A stretch of DNA of 64,000 nucleotides from Pseudalkalibacillus hwajinpoensis (GCF_015234585.1 NZ_JADFCM010000008.1:186001-250000), one strand, 5' to 3'. Counted from the first letter of the stretch, positions 42,566 to 51,576 are shown. Notes: a model not told the origin generated them from the letters alone. Program-made: numbers and translations.

Positions 42566-44377
42566 CTATTCGTTTTCTTCTTCAAGACCATTCTTTTCTA
42601 TAATCGCATCAGAAAGGCGGAGTTGCTCTGGTACCTTTTCGATTTGATCATCACATTTATCAAGCGATACTTTCTCTTCCGTAGAAACGTCATAGCACGT
42701 TCCATTTCCGGCATCTTCTGTTAAATCAGCTTCGTAATAATAATTACGATAGCGGAAAGACCCATCTCGAAATGCAGTGAGGTTTGGTTGATCATCCAGA
42801 AGAGAATTCCCCATCATATACGGCATTTCCATATTTAACATGTCAGCGATTGTTGGGGCGATATCGATTTGCCCGCCGTTTTCTTTGATCACCTGGCCAC
42901 TACCTTCATTTGGTTTCTTAATGAAGAGGGGTACTTGACGATCGAGTTCAAAAGCATCTACGGCGCTTTCAACATTGGCTTCCTTTCTCATCTCGCTGCC
43001 TTCGTTCGTCAGTCCGCTATCATGGTCACCATAGAAGATCACGAGGGAGTCTTCCCACATCCCTTTCTGCTTTAACTCGTCAACCATTAGCCCAACGGCC
43101 TGATCGACATAATAAACAGTTTGATAGTACCGTTTTAACATCGGATCATCATATCCCGATAAATCCAGATCCCTTTCTTCTTCCGGAATTTCATATGGCG
43201 TGTGGCTCGTTAATGCCACCATGAACGCAAAGTAAGGTTCTTTTAACGTTTCCATATGTTCAATAGAGGTCGTGAGAAAGTTTTTATCATTTAAAGCCAT
43301 GCCGATTTTTTTCTGATTAGGGTAATCTTTGTTGCTAAAGAAATGATTGAAGCCAATGTTCTCATACACTTTGTCGCGATTCCAAAATCCTTTGTCATAC
43401 GCATGCATGGCTGCTGTGTCATAGCCATTCTCTTTCAGTAGCTCCGGTAATGATCCAAATTCATTTTCCGGAAAACGTGTATAAACGGATCCCGATTTCA
43501 AGGGGTAGAGGGACGTATTTGTTATAAATTCAGCATCAGATGTCCTTCCTTCATGTGTTTGATGATAAAACGAAGAGAAGTACAACGTTTCTTCTTTTAA
43601 CTCGTTTAAGTTGGGGGTCAGTTCCTTCCCGTTGATTTTCTGCTCAATCAGAGAACCTTGAAAGGATTCTAGTTGAATCATAATGATATTCGGTTTTATA
43701 GGAGAACCATCCGCGTTTTCAGAATTATTTTCTGCAAGCTTTTTTTGTTGTTTCACGGTTAAGTTCTTTTCAGAGTCAAGGGCTCCCATCACACCTCTCC
43801 AAAGATCAACACCGTGGTAGCCCCAGAAACCAAGCTTGTAGTAGTCTCGCATATCTGAAACAGATTGGTTTGGCGACTGATCTTCTTTAACAGCGCTAAA
43901 AATTAACGGTGTCGCAAACAGAACGACTCCGATTAGAAATGTGGTACTTGCCATCGTTCTTCGTTTTTTCTTCGTTACTTCAAACGTTTTCGTTCTCGTG
44001 AAAAAGAGTATCAAAAGAAAGATCATAACATCAGCGAAAAGGAAAAAGTCTTGGAAGCGAATGAGCGCCATAAATCCACCGCCAACATCGCTCATTTGAA
44101 GCATTTGTGAAAAGAGGGAGACGGAAAGCATATCTTCAAAATAGCGGTAATACCAGAGATCTGAGATTAGAAGAAGACTATGTAAAAATAAAAGCGTGAG
44201 CCAAATCCACCGTCGTTTCTTCCATTGAATCAGAAGTGTCCAGCTAGATAAAAGCAGCATGCCGGCAAGATTCATAAGGAGAAATTCCAATGGAAAAGCT
44301 GTATTTGTAAAGTAGCTAAATAGCATAAATTTTAGAACGGCGAGAAGTAAATAGAGAGCATAACCGAAAAATATCAT
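42566..44377 (-). CDS. ltaS: Lipoteichoic acid synthase-type phosphoglycerol transferase
   Basis: 603 residues: five N-terminal membrane helices (to about residue 160) and an external sulfatase-like domain. Active-site threonine T279 in HEGRTSDAEF and the metal ligand E237 in MIQLESFQ are present, along with YGDHDSG and a late metal-binding HTPYEIP. LtaS polymerises glycerol-phosphate onto a lipid anchor using phosphatidylglycerol. B. subtilis has four paralogues (LtaS, YfnI, YqgS, YvgJ), so the exact member is not fixed. GGAGGATCC precedes the ATG. Confidence 0.9.
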   Translation of the reverse strand: MIFFGYALYLLLAVLKFMLFSYFTNTAFPLEFLLMNLAGMLLLSSWTLLIQWKKRRWIWLTLLFLHSLLLISDLWYYRYFEDMLSVSLFSQMLQMSDVGGGFMALIRFQDFFLFADVMIFLLILFFTRTKTFEVTKKKRRTMASTTFLIGVVLFATPLIFSAVKEDQSPNQSVSDMRDYYKLGFWGYHGVDLWRGVMGALDSEKNLTVKQQKKLAENNSENADGSPIKPNIIMIQLESFQGSLIEQKINGKELTPNLNELKEETLYFSSFYHQTHEGRTSDAEFITNTSLYPLKSGSVYTRFPENEFGSLPELLKENGYDTAAMHAYDKGFWNRDKVYENIGFNHFFSNKDYPNQKKIGMALNDKNFLTTSIEHMETLKEPYFAFMVALTSHTPYEIPEEERDLDLSGYDDPMLKRYYQTVYYVDQAVGLMVDELKQKGMWEDSLVIFYGDHDSGLTNEGSEMRKEANVESAVDAFELDRQVPLFIKKPNEGSGQVIKENGGQIDIAPTIADMLNMEMPYMMGNSLLDDQPNLTAFRDGSFRYRNYYYEADLTEDAGNGTCYDVSTEEKVSLDKCDDQIEKVPEQLRLSDAIIEKNGLEEENE

Positions 44378-44596
44378 GGGATCCTCCTAACGTCTGTCTT
44401 CAGTGTCGACTATTCTTTACCCAAAAATGCATGAGGAGGAACGTTAGAATGTGCTATATGTGTGTTTTTTCCAATGAGTGTAAGGAGCACGCGTCTTTTA
44501 AGGAGATTAGGAATCTGTAAATAAAGAGTTGAATGGTCCGATCTTGTTTACTCTCTGGCTCATACTGGGAATACCTTTCAAAAAGGAGTGGTATCG

Positions 44597-45043
44597 ATGG
44601 CATTTGACTATGATCTTGATTTTGACAATATTAATTTTCGAGAACAGCCTGAAAAATATCGTGTTGGTCGAGGTGAGCAGGGGGTTCTAATGGTAGAGCC
44701 TTATAAAAGTGAAATCCTCCCACACTGGCGCTTTAAAACGCCTGATATTGCGAAGGAGTCTTCTGAAAAAATCTATCAAATGTTTCGAGACTATCAGGAA
44801 AATGATGATTTCGTAGGAATGGATATGGCCCGCAAGTTCATTCAAATGGGTTATACAAGAGCTCGTCGCTATGCGAATTACAAAGGCGGTAAGAAATACG
44901 ACAGTGACGGTGACGTGAACGAGCGAGATATTGATGAGGAAAAAGCCGAATCTGCGAGGATTTTTGAAGAGAAGTGGAAGATTGTCCGTACGGATGAAGC
45001 TTATTTAGAGAAGAAGAAGGAACATCAGAAGAAGTACGGGTAA
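44597..45043 (+). CDS. DUF4385 family protein
   Basis: About 148 residues from ATG 44597 after AAAAGGAGTG; GTG 44588 is in the ribosome site. AFDYDLDFDNINFREQPEKYR, then VGRGEQGVLMVEPYKSEILPHWRFK, then FVGMDMARKFIQMGYTRARRYANYKGG is the DUF4385 pattern. A highly charged soluble protein of unknown function. It is followed by a repeat array and a terminator. Confidence 0.85.
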   Translation: MAFDYDLDFDNINFREQPEKYRVGRGEQGVLMVEPYKSEILPHWRFKTPDIAKESSEKIYQMFRDYQENDDFVGMDMARKFIQMGYTRARRYANYKGGKKYDSDGDVNERDIDEEKAESARIFEEKWKIVRTDEAYLEKKKEHQKKYG

Positions 45044-45059
45044 TTCACGCGTCTGCAGC

Positions 45060-45155
45060 GGTTTCGCGGAATTATTTTAAATATCGCGGACAAACCGGTG
45101 TAATTCGCGGAATTAATGTGAAAAGCGCGGAATAAAGTTGATTTTCGCGGAAATC
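45060..45155 (+). repeat. Array of five 20-21-base degenerate direct repeats (TCGCGGAA type)
   Basis: CGCGGA core at 45065, 45085, 45106, 45126 and 45146, i.e. steps of 20, 21, 20, 20. Diverged AT-rich sequence lies between. It sits in the 3' region of the DUF4385 gene, before its terminator. Confidence 0.8.
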
Positions 45156-45201
45156 TCCACTAATAGGGGGCTTTATTATTGTGTATCGAATTAAAACAAC
45201 G

Positions 45202-45233
45202 AAGAACTCTTGTTGATAGGAGTTCTTTTTTTT
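45202..45233 (+). terminator. Terminator after the DUF4385 gene
   Basis: AAGAACTC / GAGTTCTT stem followed by T-run. Confidence 0.8.
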
Positions 45234-45244
45234 ATAATGAAGGA

Positions 45245-45679
45245 TCAACTGTGCTTCAGTAAGTTATTCTTCACTTGCGAAAGCATCCTTGCAAGTTGCT
45301 TCGTTTCCGTTTCATTTAAATCTTCAGTGAGCTGATTTTCTAATTCATCTCTTACATGATATAGCTGTTGTTGTTTTTCTTTCCCTAGTTCTGTAAGACA
45401 GATAATTTTAGAACGAGCGTCTCCATCTAGTGATTCTCTAGTAACCAACCCTTTTTGTATTAAAATATCGATTAGCTTAGATAGAGAGGAGGCTTTTATT
45501 CCAAGGTTTTTTTGAATGTGTGACTGGTTTACTCGATCTTCTTCATAGAGAACAAACATAACATTCATATGTGAGATGCTAAGATCTTCTTTCAGTAATC
45601 GTTCGTTTTGAAGCTGCTTTACTAAATGAGATATTTGCTGGACTTGATACCCGATGTCGTCAATATGAGATTTATGCAT
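45245..45679 (-). CDS. MarR-family regulator controlling the adjacent MFS gene
   Basis: 144 residues. The winged helix is in SISHMNVMFVLYEEDRVNQSHIQKNLGIKASSLSKLIDILIQKGLVTRESLDGDARSKIICLT, with the basic wing GDARSK. A 36-base palindromic operator lies in the divergent intergenic region to the MFS gene. GGAGGTAAACGC precedes the ATG. It probably represses both genes and is released by a drug-like ligand. Confidence 0.87.
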   Translation of the reverse strand: MHKSHIDDIGYQVQQISHLVKQLQNERLLKEDLSISHMNVMFVLYEEDRVNQSHIQKNLGIKASSLSKLIDILIQKGLVTRESLDGDARSKIICLTELGKEKQQQLYHVRDELENQLTEDLNETETKQLARMLSQVKNNLLKHS

Positions 45680-45736
45680 AAGCGTTTACCTCCTAAACTA
45701 ATTGTATTTTAGCATAGTGATAAGAAGAATATCGAT

Positions 45737-45772
45737 CACAGTTTAATTAGTTTCCTAACTAATTAAACTGTG
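45737..45772. promoter_or_regulatory. MarR operator, 16-base arms
   Basis: CACAGTTTAATTAGTT and AACTAATTAAACTGTG form a perfect inverted repeat around TCCT. A further AACTAATT half-site lies at about 45697-45704 before the MarR gene. Confidence 0.85.
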
Positions 45773-45806
45773 TTATGCTCTTCTTTGTAATAAAGGAGGA
45801 TGAAAG

Positions 45807-46964
45807 ATGAACAAATTATCCAGAGCGGGTGTCTTTTCATTAATGCTTGCTGCTAGCTTAACAATCATGGTAGGAAGTGCTATTACACCGGCACTTATTC
45901 AAATATCAGAGCATTATGGAGTAGAGGATATGGCGACATGGCTGACAACCTTGCCTGCACTTGGCGTTGTGTTATTCGCTCCAATTGCTGGCCGATTGAT
46001 TGATCGGGTCGGATCTTATATCGCTTTATTTAGTGGCTTAATACTGTATGGAGCGATTGGAGTTTCAGCTATTTGGCTTTCAGGAACAATTCCTATTTTT
46101 GCTGATCGTATCTTGCTAGGTGGAGCGACGGCGATCGTTATGTCATCCTCGACAGGCCTATTGGCCGAATTTTTTGTGGGTGAAGAGCGGTTGAAGATGA
46201 TTGCTCTTCAGGGAATGTCCATTGAAGCAGGCGGTATAATTTTTCTAAGTATTGGAGGAGTACTTGGTGGATTAGGATGGCAGTGGCCTTTTATGATTTA
46301 TTTAATCGCATGGGTTGCCCTATTGTTTCTCATCATTTTCGTACCTTTTCGAAAATCGAGCAATTTGGAAGAAGAGCAAGAGTCGAATACAGCCAATGCT
46401 ACATCTATTTTGTCCGTCTTACTTGCGGCATTATTAGCAATGACGATGTTTTTTATCGCTTTTATCACCTTACCATTCTATCTAGCAGAAAACTTCGGGT
46501 TGGGATCTGCCAGTACAGGTTATTTTTTAGCAATGATTTCTTTAGTAGCTGTCATTTCAGCGAGCGTTATGCCTAAAATGGTGAAACGGTTTTCTGATTA
46601 CCAAACGCTTCTTGCCGGTTTTTCTTTGTTTACAATTGGCTTTATCATCTTGACTGTAGGACAAAGTTTATTTGCATTGGCAATCCTCGCCGGAATCGTG
46701 ATAGGTTTTGGTTTCGGATTTACCATTCCTTTGGCGAACCATATGGTTGTTGAAAAAAGTAATGTAAGTAATCGAGGGAAGAACCTTGCTTATTTCTCTT
46801 CTTTTACGTTCTTAGGACAATTTCTTTCTTCTTTCGTTGAAGGAATTTCAAGTAATTTAGTGGTTATTTACCTGATTGCTGTGATATTTGGATTATTGAT
46901 TATTATATTTTATAGTCTATGGCTTAAAAGAAACAAAAAGCGTCAAATACTGCAAGTTCAATAA
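45807..46964 (+). CDS. MFS transporter, MarR-controlled
   Basis: 385 residues, twelve membrane helices. FSLMLAASLTIMVGSAITPALIQI, then the motif-A region PIAGRLIDRVGSYI, and a charged central loop FRKSSNLEEEQESN. Drug-exporter-like MFS. GGAGGATG precedes the ATG. Divergent MarR gene and operator indicate ligand-induced expression. Substrate unknown. Confidence 0.87.
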   Translation: MNKLSRAGVFSLMLAASLTIMVGSAITPALIQISEHYGVEDMATWLTTLPALGVVLFAPIAGRLIDRVGSYIALFSGLILYGAIGVSAIWLSGTIPIFADRILLGGATAIVMSSSTGLLAEFFVGEERLKMIALQGMSIEAGGIIFLSIGGVLGGLGWQWPFMIYLIAWVALLFLIIFVPFRKSSNLEEEQESNTANATSILSVLLAALLAMTMFFIAFITLPFYLAENFGLGSASTGYFLAMISLVAVISASVMPKMVKRFSDYQTLLAGFSLFTIGFIILTVGQSLFALAILAGIVIGFGFGFTIPLANHMVVEKSNVSNRGKNLAYFSSFTFLGQFLSSFVEGISSNLVVIYLIAVIFGLLIIIFYSLWLKRNKKRQILQVQ

Positions 46965-46978
46965 ACTTTCAGCAATAT

Positions 46979-47007
46979 AAAAGCCACATCCTCAGGATGT
47001 GGCTTTT
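46979..47007. terminator. Bidirectional terminator
   Basis: AAAGCCACATCC / GGATGTGGCTTTT stem with T-rich ends on both strands, between convergent MFS and Bax-inhibitor-like genes. Confidence 0.93.
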
Positions 47008-47011
47008 GTCG

Positions 47012-47740
47012 TTATCGTCTTAACTTCTGAAGCAAATGAAGAATCTCAATATATAACCATACGAGCGTAACCATGAGCCCGAATGCGCCATACCACTCAA
47101 GGTGTTTTGGTGCACCGCGGTTTGCGCCGTTTTCGATAAAGTCAAAATCAAGGACAAGGTTAAGCGCTGCGATGGCAACAATGAATAGACTAATGCCTAT
47201 CCCCACGACGCCGTTCGAGTGTAAGTAAGGAACGTTGGCGTTCAAGAAGAGATTCAGCCCAAGGTCAATAATATATACAACAAAGATCGCAAGCGTTGCG
47301 GATACGATCATTAATCGGAAGTTCTTTGTTACCTTAATAATTCGAGCAGCATATAAGAAGAGCAGAACGCCCATAACGGAAAAGGTAAGAGCGGCGGCTT
47401 GAATAACGATTCCGGGATATCGGGCTTCTAGAATTGCGGATAAACCACCAATCGCAAATCCTTCAAGCGTGGCGTAGATTGGACCTGTAATCGGTGCAGC
47501 ACGATGAAAGAATGCTGTAATCAGTGCAAAGATCAGTCCACCGATCGCACCAATGACCATCATCGTATACACATCTTCTCCCTGAGCATAGCGGTACCAG
47601 GTATAGATGGATGAACCGAGTAAAAAGAGGAATAAGAAGAACGTCTTTGCTACCGTTCCTCCAATTGTCATCGCTTCACCTTGATCACGTGTTTTGTTAA
47701 AGGTATTATTTTTTAAAACGGGATTTCCGCTTCGCATCAT
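47012..47740 (-). CDS. Bax inhibitor-1/YccA-like membrane protein
   Basis: 242 residues, seven membrane helices after a polar N-terminus (NPVLKNNTFNKTRD). GGTVAKTFFLFLFLLG-type first helix, ALITAFFHRAAPITGPIYATLEGFAIGGLS, and a final EWYGAFGLMVTLVWLYIEILHLL-type region match the BaxI_1 (YccA-like) group. Function in bacteria is unclear; relatives affect membrane protein quality control or calcium leak. AAAAGGATG precedes the ATG pair (47740/47737). Confidence 0.82.
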   Translation of the reverse strand: MMRSGNPVLKNNTFNKTRDQGEAMTIGGTVAKTFFLFLFLLGSSIYTWYRYAQGEDVYTMMVIGAIGGLIFALITAFFHRAAPITGPIYATLEGFAIGGLSAILEARYPGIVIQAAALTFSVMGVLLFLYAARIIKVTKNFRLMIVSATLAIFVVYIIDLGLNLFLNANVPYLHSNGVVGIGISLFIVAIAALNLVLDFDFIENGANRGAPKHLEWYGAFGLMVTLVWLYIEILHLLQKLRR

Positions 47741-47818
47741 GTATACTTCATCCTTTTCGTAAGAGTAGATTCATTATAATAGATATGTTCCCAATTTTAA
47801 TTCTAATCTAACTTACGA

Positions 47819-48268
47819 TTAAAGAGCTGAGAAAGTTTCAGGTAGTATTTTCCTCATGAGAATGTGAGGGATGCCATCTTCCATAAAAACATCTGACTTT
47901 GTTTCATAACCAAGCTTATGATAAAACCCCTCTGCTTGTACCTGCCCATGTAGCTTTACATTCGTAATGCTTTTCTTTATGGCAAGCTCTTCAAGCTTAT
48001 GTACGATTAAATTACCGATCCCAAGCTTGCGGTGTGACTTTAAAATACAAATTCGTTCAAATTTACCTTCCCCGTCAACAATACGCCATCTAGCCGTGCC
48101 CACTGCTTTGTCCGCATCCAAAACGAGAATATGCTCTGCTGTATCGAGAGAATCAAATTCGTCATATTCCTCGTCTTCAGGCGTGCCTTGTTCTTCGATA
48201 AAAACTTCTTTTCGTATCTTAAAGGCTTCCTTTAATGCTTCTTCTGTTTCTATTCTTACTGCAATCAT
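47819..48268 (-). CDS. GNAT acetyltransferase, YjcF-like
   Basis: 149 residues. EAFKIRKEVFIEEQGTPEDEEYDEFD is the ElaA/YjcF-type start, GTARWRIVDGEGKFERICILKSHRKLGIGNLIV holds the acetyl-CoA loop HRKLGIG, and QAEGFYHKLGYE and IPHILMRKI follow. Highly similar in layout to B. subtilis YjcF. Substrate unknown. TTAGGAGGC precedes the ATG. Confidence 0.88.
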   Translation of the reverse strand: MIAVRIETEEALKEAFKIRKEVFIEEQGTPEDEEYDEFDSLDTAEHILVLDADKAVGTARWRIVDGEGKFERICILKSHRKLGIGNLIVHKLEELAIKKSITNVKLHGQVQAEGFYHKLGYETKSDVFMEDGIPHILMRKILPETFSAL

Positions 48269-48470
48269 TCTTTAATAGCCTCCTAATTCCAACCTATTGT
48301 ATAGATTGAGTATAATCATTTTCTATAATATCTGTAAACGAAGACGTTTTGTTGATTTCTCGATTTTTTGCTCAAAACGATCGATGATTTGAACTGGGTA
48401 GATCAAACTCATAATAATAAGTATAAATCTAATCAAATTCGTGCATTCCTTATATGAGGAGTGAGCGAAA

Positions 48471-48890
48471 ATGCTATTTAACATTGTTGCTGCGTTTGTA
48501 ATTCCATGGATCGCTGGAATCTATCTTGTGAAAAAAGATTTTACGCTTTTTCTTCTGATTGCCCCTTTTGCTGCCTTTGTAGCGATTATTTTTGATGTGG
48601 TAGGAATACATTTTGATTTCTGGCGTATTGACCCTGAATATGAAATGGAAACCATCTCAGCGATGCCGATGTATTTTGGTATTTATCCGATTCTAGCAGG
48701 ATTTTTGTTTATGTCTATTAAACGAACTTCATTTCATCCTTTTGTTATTATCCTATGCTTTTCTTTGATCACAACAATCATTGAAGGGATTGGGGTGTGG
48801 ATTGACCTTGTACACTATTCTAATGGATGGACGATCTACTGGACATATGTTTCATACTTGCTTATCTCGTATGCTATGGATACTTTTTAG
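48471..48890 (+). CDS. CBO0543-family membrane protein
   Basis: 139 residues with four hydrophobic segments; VGIHFDFWRIDPEYEMETISAMPMYFGIYP and IIEGIGVWIDLVHYSNGWTIYWTYVSYL are the CBO0543-family conserved parts. Function unknown. GAGGAGTGAG precedes the ATG. Confidence 0.75.
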   Translation: MLFNIVAAFVIPWIAGIYLVKKDFTLFLLIAPFAAFVAIIFDVVGIHFDFWRIDPEYEMETISAMPMYFGIYPILAGFLFMSIKRTSFHPFVIILCFSLITTIIEGIGVWIDLVHYSNGWTIYWTYVSYLLISYAMDTF

Positions 48891-48920
48891 TATTAAAAAG
48901 GCACGTGCCGATATAATGAA

Positions 48921-48959
48921 ATCAAAAGCCCTTCCTACAAAATAGGAGGGGCTTTTGAT
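48921..48959. terminator. Bidirectional terminator
   Basis: ATCAAAAGCCCTTCCTA / TAGGAGGGGCTTTTGAT stem between convergent genes. Confidence 0.9.
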
Positions 48960-48980
48960 TTAAGCTAGAGGTTATAACAA

Positions 48981-50180
48981 TTAGAGCTGAACTTTAAGTT
49001 CTTCTAGTCCGCGTAATAAGAACATATTGCGCCATTTTGCATCCTCAGGAGCTCCTGCTAATTGAATCGAAGGGAAAGCAGAAAGTAATTTTTGATAGGC
49101 AATCTTTCCTTCTAACCTTGCTAGTGGAGCACCAAGGCAGAAGTGAATGCCATAGCCAAATGCGATGTGAGGATTTGGTTTACGAGTAATATCAAACTTA
49201 TTCGGATTGTCGAACTTCTTCTCATCTCGATTAGCAGATGAGATGGAGGCGAGGATCATATCTCCTTTTGTTAATTGAACACCTTTGAATTCAAAATCTT
49301 CTTCTGCCCAGCGAGCGGTCGAGAAGTCGACGGGGCTATAAAAACGAAGCGCTTCTTCGATCGCACTTTCTGTTAACGAAAAGTCACTTTGCAACAGTTC
49401 AAGCTGATCTGGATGTTCGAAGAGAGCGAGCATACCGTTGCCAATTAAGTTAACAGTCGTTTCATGCCCGGCAATAATGAGTAGAAAAACCATTGAATAG
49501 AGCTCATCCGAACTTAACTTTTCTCCATCTTCTTCATGTTTAATAAGGTTTGAAATCAAGTCATCTTGTGGATCAGCTTTTCTTTTGTTAAAGAGAGTTG
49601 TGAGGTAATCGGTAAACTCCTGTACATCTTTCATGAATTCGCCTTCCATATTGTCGGAAGCGGAGACGATGGAGTTGGACCATTTTCTGAACTTATCTCG
49701 ATCTTCTGTTGGTACACCAAGCAATTCAGAGATGACGATAATTGGTAGAGGAAAAGCAAAATCATCAATTAGGTCTACGACATCATTCTTTTGCTTCATT
49801 TCTTCAATTAATTGATCAGCAATGGCTTCTATACGCGGAGCTAGTTGTTTAATCGCTTTAGGGTTAAAACCAGGCTGAACAAGTTTTCGTAACCGCGTGT
49901 GATCTGGTGGATCAACATCTAGCATCATATGATGAAAAATCTTCGTTTCCATTGGCTCGTCTTCCATACGAGCGCTTTTTGAGAAGAGTTTTGATTGGTC
50001 TTTAATAAAGGAAGGACGTTTTAGCAGCTCAAGCACATCATCATAAGAGGTGACGATCCACGTATTGTTACCATTGGAGTTTCCAATGGACGTAATCGGC
50101 TCGCTTTGGCGCAAATTTTCGTAGAAAGCATATGCACCTTTTTTAAAGTTGGATTGATAGACAGATTCAACGGATTGCAT
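48981..50180 (-). CDS. Cytochrome P450 (CYP107/109-like)
   Basis: 399 residues, soluble class I bacterial P450. I-helix oxygen-binding motif AGHETTVN, ExxR in IEEALRFYSP, and the heme signature FGYGIHFCLGAPLAR with cysteine C348. It needs electron partners (ferredoxin/flavodoxin) not encoded nearby. Likely oxidises fatty acids, terpenoids or similar molecules. A TetR-type palindrome (50214-50229) is just upstream and no TetR gene is adjacent. GGAGGAACATTG precedes ATG 50180. Confidence 0.93.
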   Translation of the reverse strand: MQSVESVYQSNFKKGAYAFYENLRQSEPITSIGNSNGNNTWIVTSYDDVLELLKRPSFIKDQSKLFSKSARMEDEPMETKIFHHMMLDVDPPDHTRLRKLVQPGFNPKAIKQLAPRIEAIADQLIEEMKQKNDVVDLIDDFAFPLPIIVISELLGVPTEDRDKFRKWSNSIVSASDNMEGEFMKDVQEFTDYLTTLFNKRKADPQDDLISNLIKHEEDGEKLSSDELYSMVFLLIIAGHETTVNLIGNGMLALFEHPDQLELLQSDFSLTESAIEEALRFYSPVDFSTARWAEEDFEFKGVQLTKGDMILASISSANRDEKKFDNPNKFDITRKPNPHIAFGYGIHFCLGAPLARLEGKIAYQKLLSAFPSIQLAGAPEDAKWRNMFLLRGLEELKVQL

Positions 50181-50213
50181 ACAATGTTCCTCCTTTATTG
50201 TTTTAAACCATTA

Positions 50214-50229
50214 GACTGACTGGTCAGTC
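50214..50229. promoter_or_regulatory. TetR-type operator before the P450 gene
   Basis: GACTGACTGGTCAGTC is a perfect 16-base palindrome of the form often bound by TetR/QacR-like repressors. It is 34 bases upstream of the P450 start. Confidence 0.75.
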
Positions 50230-50430
50230 AATATGGCTAGTATAGATGAAAAACTAAGAATTCTCAATAAACAGTAAGAAGTGTCACACGATCCTCAGAT
50301 TTCATAGAGAAGCCGTTTTCATTATGGCGAATTAGGAACAAGTAGAACCAGGAACTTGTTGAGGGATAAAACGAGTCTTACACTTTAACTATATTGTGAA
50401 ATGCTGAACATTAGATTGGAGTTGAGAGAT

Positions 50431-51267
50431 TTGGAAAAAGAAACGATTGATATGATCTGTCGCAGTGCGGTTTCTAAGCGCGATTTACAATCAGACAGAA
50501 TGGCTCATTATGTCGTTCGTGCTATGTTAGCAGGAGTCTACATCGGTTTTGCTTTGGTACTAAGTTTTACGGTAGGTCAATTTTTCTATGAAGTACATTC
50601 GCCTATGACATATGTGATGACCGCTTTATTTTTTGGAATAGCCTTCATTCTCATTGTTTATGGTGGAGGTGAATTGTTTACATCGAATACGATGTATATG
50701 ACAATTGGGACGATGAAAAAAGTGACGACGTGGAGAGAAACCATTCTCGTTTGGATGACGTGCTATGGAGGAAACTTTCTTGGTATTCTGCTTTTTACGA
50801 CGCTTCTATACTTTAGTGGAGTATTTCAATCGATTGGTGAGGACCATCTGTTATTAACGATAGCTGAAAAGAAAATGACATTACCGACTTCCTATCTCTT
50901 CTTTAGGGCGATTTTTGCAAACTGGCTTGTTTGTCTTGCTGTATGGATTCCTATGCGTGTGAAGGAAGATATGGCCAAAATTATTCTTATGATGCTTCTT
51001 GTTTTCACATTTTTTATTTCAGGCTATGAGCACAGTATTGCGAATCTAGCTGTATTTCTCATTTCACTTACTTCTCCTCATTCTGAGGTTATTAATATGG
51101 GTGGATTTATTCATAATCTCATCCCTGTAACGATTGGGAATATCGTAGGTGGAGGATTTTTTGTAGGAATGCTCTTTTTCTTTCTAAACGAACCTATAAA
51201 AAGGAAAGAAATCCAAAGAAATCCAATAATCGTTTCGGCTACGAAAGTTTCTAATCAAAAATTGTAA
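50431..51267 (+). CDS. Formate/nitrite transporter family channel, YwcJ-like
   Basis: About 278 residues from TTG 50431, nine bases after GGAG; an ATG at 50401 lacks a site. Six membrane helices. Conserved ILIVYGGGELFTSNTMYMT, WMTCYGGNFLGILLF, RAIFANWLVCLAVWIP and SGYEHSIANL(A)VF, including the family's conserved histidine in GYEHSIANL. Homologous to B. subtilis YwcJ. Carries formate or nitrite, or related small anions; substrate unproven. Confidence 0.9.
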   Translation: MEKETIDMICRSAVSKRDLQSDRMAHYVVRAMLAGVYIGFALVLSFTVGQFFYEVHSPMTYVMTALFFGIAFILIVYGGGELFTSNTMYMTIGTMKKVTTWRETILVWMTCYGGNFLGILLFTTLLYFSGVFQSIGEDHLLLTIAEKKMTLPTSYLFFRAIFANWLVCLAVWIPMRVKEDMAKIILMMLLVFTFFISGYEHSIANLAVFLISLTSPHSEVINMGGFIHNLIPVTIGNIVGGGFFVGMLFFFLNEPIKRKEIQRNPIIVSATKVSNQKL

Positions 51268-51375
51268 AAATTCAGTTTTTCTTATTGGAACAAAGGCGTA
51301 AGAGTGATAGGTTAAAGTATAAGGGAGTGATGCTCCTCTCTTCTCTCATCCAAGAGAGGAAGTGGCCGAAGCTCG

Positions 51376-51576
51376 ATGAGTCAACAGCTATTAAGCAAGT
51401 ATACAAAGATTATGTATCAAGCAATGGTAGCCATTCAATTCATTAGGCAGCATCAGAAAAAGACATGTGACATAAGACAAATCTCCATATTAACCGGCTT
51501 TTCAGAAGAGGCCATATTGGAGGCGATGGAGTTTGGGGATTATGATCAGCAAAATCGGCACGAGGAAGCTCTTTAA
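51376..51576 (+). CDS. Small protein resembling sigma-factor region 3
   Basis: 66 residues. The part TCDIRQISILTGFSEEAILEAMEFGD resembles the HTH of SigB/SigF region 3 (pattern: eIA..l.vSeEevleameMG). Regions 1, 2 and 4 are absent. It could be an evolved small HTH protein or a remnant. A hairpin TCCTCTCTT / AAGAGAGGA at 51338-51362 lies just before and may include its ribosome site. The assignment is by eye only. Confidence 0.45.
   Translation: MSQQLLSKYTKIMYQAMVAIQFIRQHQKKTCDIRQISILTGFSEEAILEAMEFGDYDQQNRHEEAL

Noticed and set aside
45060-45155. Possible CRISPR array or minisatellite inside a gene
   Set aside because: Same reasons as for the other array; no open frame spans it.
48981-51267. 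Biosynthetic cluster around the P450
   Set aside because: Neighbours are a hypothetical membrane protein, an FNT channel and unrelated genes, with no synthase or redox partner.
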